Assembly (NCBI RefSeq): GCF_010725485.1 | Contig: NZ_AP022598.1 | Location: 4,154,001-4,218,000, forward strand | Direction: 5' to 3' | From: Mycolicibacterium parafortuitum | Lineage (GTDB): Bacteria > Actinomycetota > Actinomycetes > Mycobacteriales > Mycobacteriaceae | Length of the DNA: 64,000 nucleotides | In this document: in pieces, positions 63,363 through 64,000 of the stretch | How the letters are laid out: every line of letters starts with the position of its first letter | Position numbering within the stretch: the first letter of the stretch is position 1 | Position numbers and translations under genes: made by a program | The notes under the pieces: generated by a model | What the model was told of the DNA's origin: nothing | Seen by the model: the letters and a program-made list of their open reading frames with translations, nothing else | Databases searched by the model: none

Positions 63363-64000
63363 ATGGCAACCGCCACAACCGATCCCGTGCGGCTGCCGCC
63401 GGGCCCGCGGATACCGAAGCTGATTCAGGGCGGCGCTGTGCTGGCCTTCCGGTACGGCTCGGTCGCCGCGCTGGGGAGGCGTTACGGACCGACGTTCACG
63501 CTGCAGCTGCCGGTCTTCGGCGAGACCGTGGTGATCAGCGACCCCGTGCTGGTCAAGGACCTGTTCAGCACCAGCCGCGAGTTGGTCGGGCGTCCGCAGA
63601 ACAACCTGGGTGGCGACGTCCTCGGCCCCGGGTCCATCTTCAACCTCGAAGGTGACGAGCTGCTGGCCCGCCGCCGGTTGCTGCTCCCGCCGTTCAACGG
63701 CAAGAACATGCGCGCGTACGAGGACATCACCGAACAAGAGGTGATCCGCGAGATGCAGTCGTGGCCCGAAGGCGTCGAGTTCGAGACGCTCGAGCCGATG
63801 ATGCGGATCACGCTCAACACCATCCTGCGTGCGGTCTTCGGCGCCAAGGGGGACGAGCTCGACGAGCTGCGGGTGGTGATCCCGGCCGCGGTCGAATTCG
63901 GTTCCAAGATCGCGCTGCTGCCGTCGGTGGTGCGCAAGGACTTCGGCGCGTGGAGCCCCGGTGGGAAGTTCTCCCGGTACCGCCGCCGGATGGACGAGAT
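63363..64000 (+). CDS. Cytochrome P450, N-terminal part (cut by window end)
   Basis: The frame opens with ATG at 63363 and is still open at the last base (212 full codons), so the gene continues beyond the window. The start has the P450 proline-rich hinge (VRLPPGPRIPK), then RRYGPTFTLQLPVFGE and the helix B'-C region LGPGSIFNLEGDELLARRRL with LPPFNGKNMRAY, typical of the mycobacterial CYP135/CYP138-like group. The oxygen-binding helix, ExxR and heme cysteine lie outside. It probably shares a transcript with the monooxygenase 46 bases upstream. Confidence 0.88.
   Translation, partial: MATATTDPVRLPPGPRIPKLIQGGAVLAFRYGSVAALGRRYGPTFTLQLPVFGETVVISDPVLVKDLFSTSRELVGRPQNNLGGDVLGPGSIFNLEGDELLARRRLLLPPFNGKNMRAYEDITEQEVIREMQSWPEGVEFETLEPMMRITLNTILRAVFGAKGDELDELRVVIPAAVEFGSKIALLPSVVRKDFGAWSPGGKFSRYRRRMDE

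Overview
The window looks like chromosomal DNA of a mycobacterium: very high GC, GTG starts, four-base start/stop overlaps and gene content with clear Mycobacterium tuberculosis counterparts. All M. tuberculosis (Mtb) comparisons here come from memory of the families, not from a search. The genus is likely Mycobacterium sensu lato. A rapid-growing environmental lineage (Mycolicibacterium-like) is plausible but not proven.

Region 1 (1-17955) is a conserved backbone colinear with Mtb Rv1816-Rv1832. It holds a TetR regulator, a KstR-type operator, a VOC protein and a KstD-like flavoprotein. Two tandem BacA-like ABC transporters (Rv1819c family) follow on the minus strand. Then come secA2, pgsA2, a DUF881 / small basic protein / DUF881 trio, gcvH, garA, a MerR regulator, a DUF151 protein and the MerR regulator resR. 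A tandem glycine riboswitch precedes gcvB. No counterparts of PE_PGRS33 (Rv1818c), ilvG (Rv1820) or Rv1831 lie between these genes.

Region 2 (17956-58007) is a polyketide lipid locus of the phthiocerol dimycocerosate (PDIM/DIM) type, starting 21 bases after gcvB. It contains a TesA thioesterase, two FadD26-like fatty acyl-AMP ligases, five modular type I polyketide synthases (PKS1-PKS5), a DrrABC exporter and a PapA5 acyltransferase. An LCM-type methyltransferase, a flavodoxin-like protein, a DUF2505 protein, a nitroreductase, a secreted protein of unknown function and a phthiodiolone-ketoreductase-like F420 enzyme follow. It is not a copy of the Mtb pps locus. It has two ligase plus loading-ACP entry points, no fully reducing PpsC-type module, no enoylreductase domain, and one module (PKS3) with KR placed before a dehydratase-like domain. 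Terminal docking-like segments suggest two initiation branches (FadD1-PKS1 and FadD2-PKS2-PKS3) that converge on PKS4-PKS5. The expected product is a DIM-like, methyl-branched, unsaturated or hydroxylated lipid alcohol that PapA5 could esterify and DrrABC could export. No Mas-type synthase for the acyl partner is in the window.

Region 3 (58008-64000) carries an alpha/beta hydrolase, a secreted PE-PPE-domain serine hydrolase that shares its second domain with the secreted protein at 55217-56449, a Baeyer-Villiger-type monooxygenase, and the start of a cytochrome P450 cut by the window end.

No rRNA, tRNA, CRISPR array or insertion sequence was seen. The large antisense reading frames, some over 1000 codons, are GC shadows of the genes listed.
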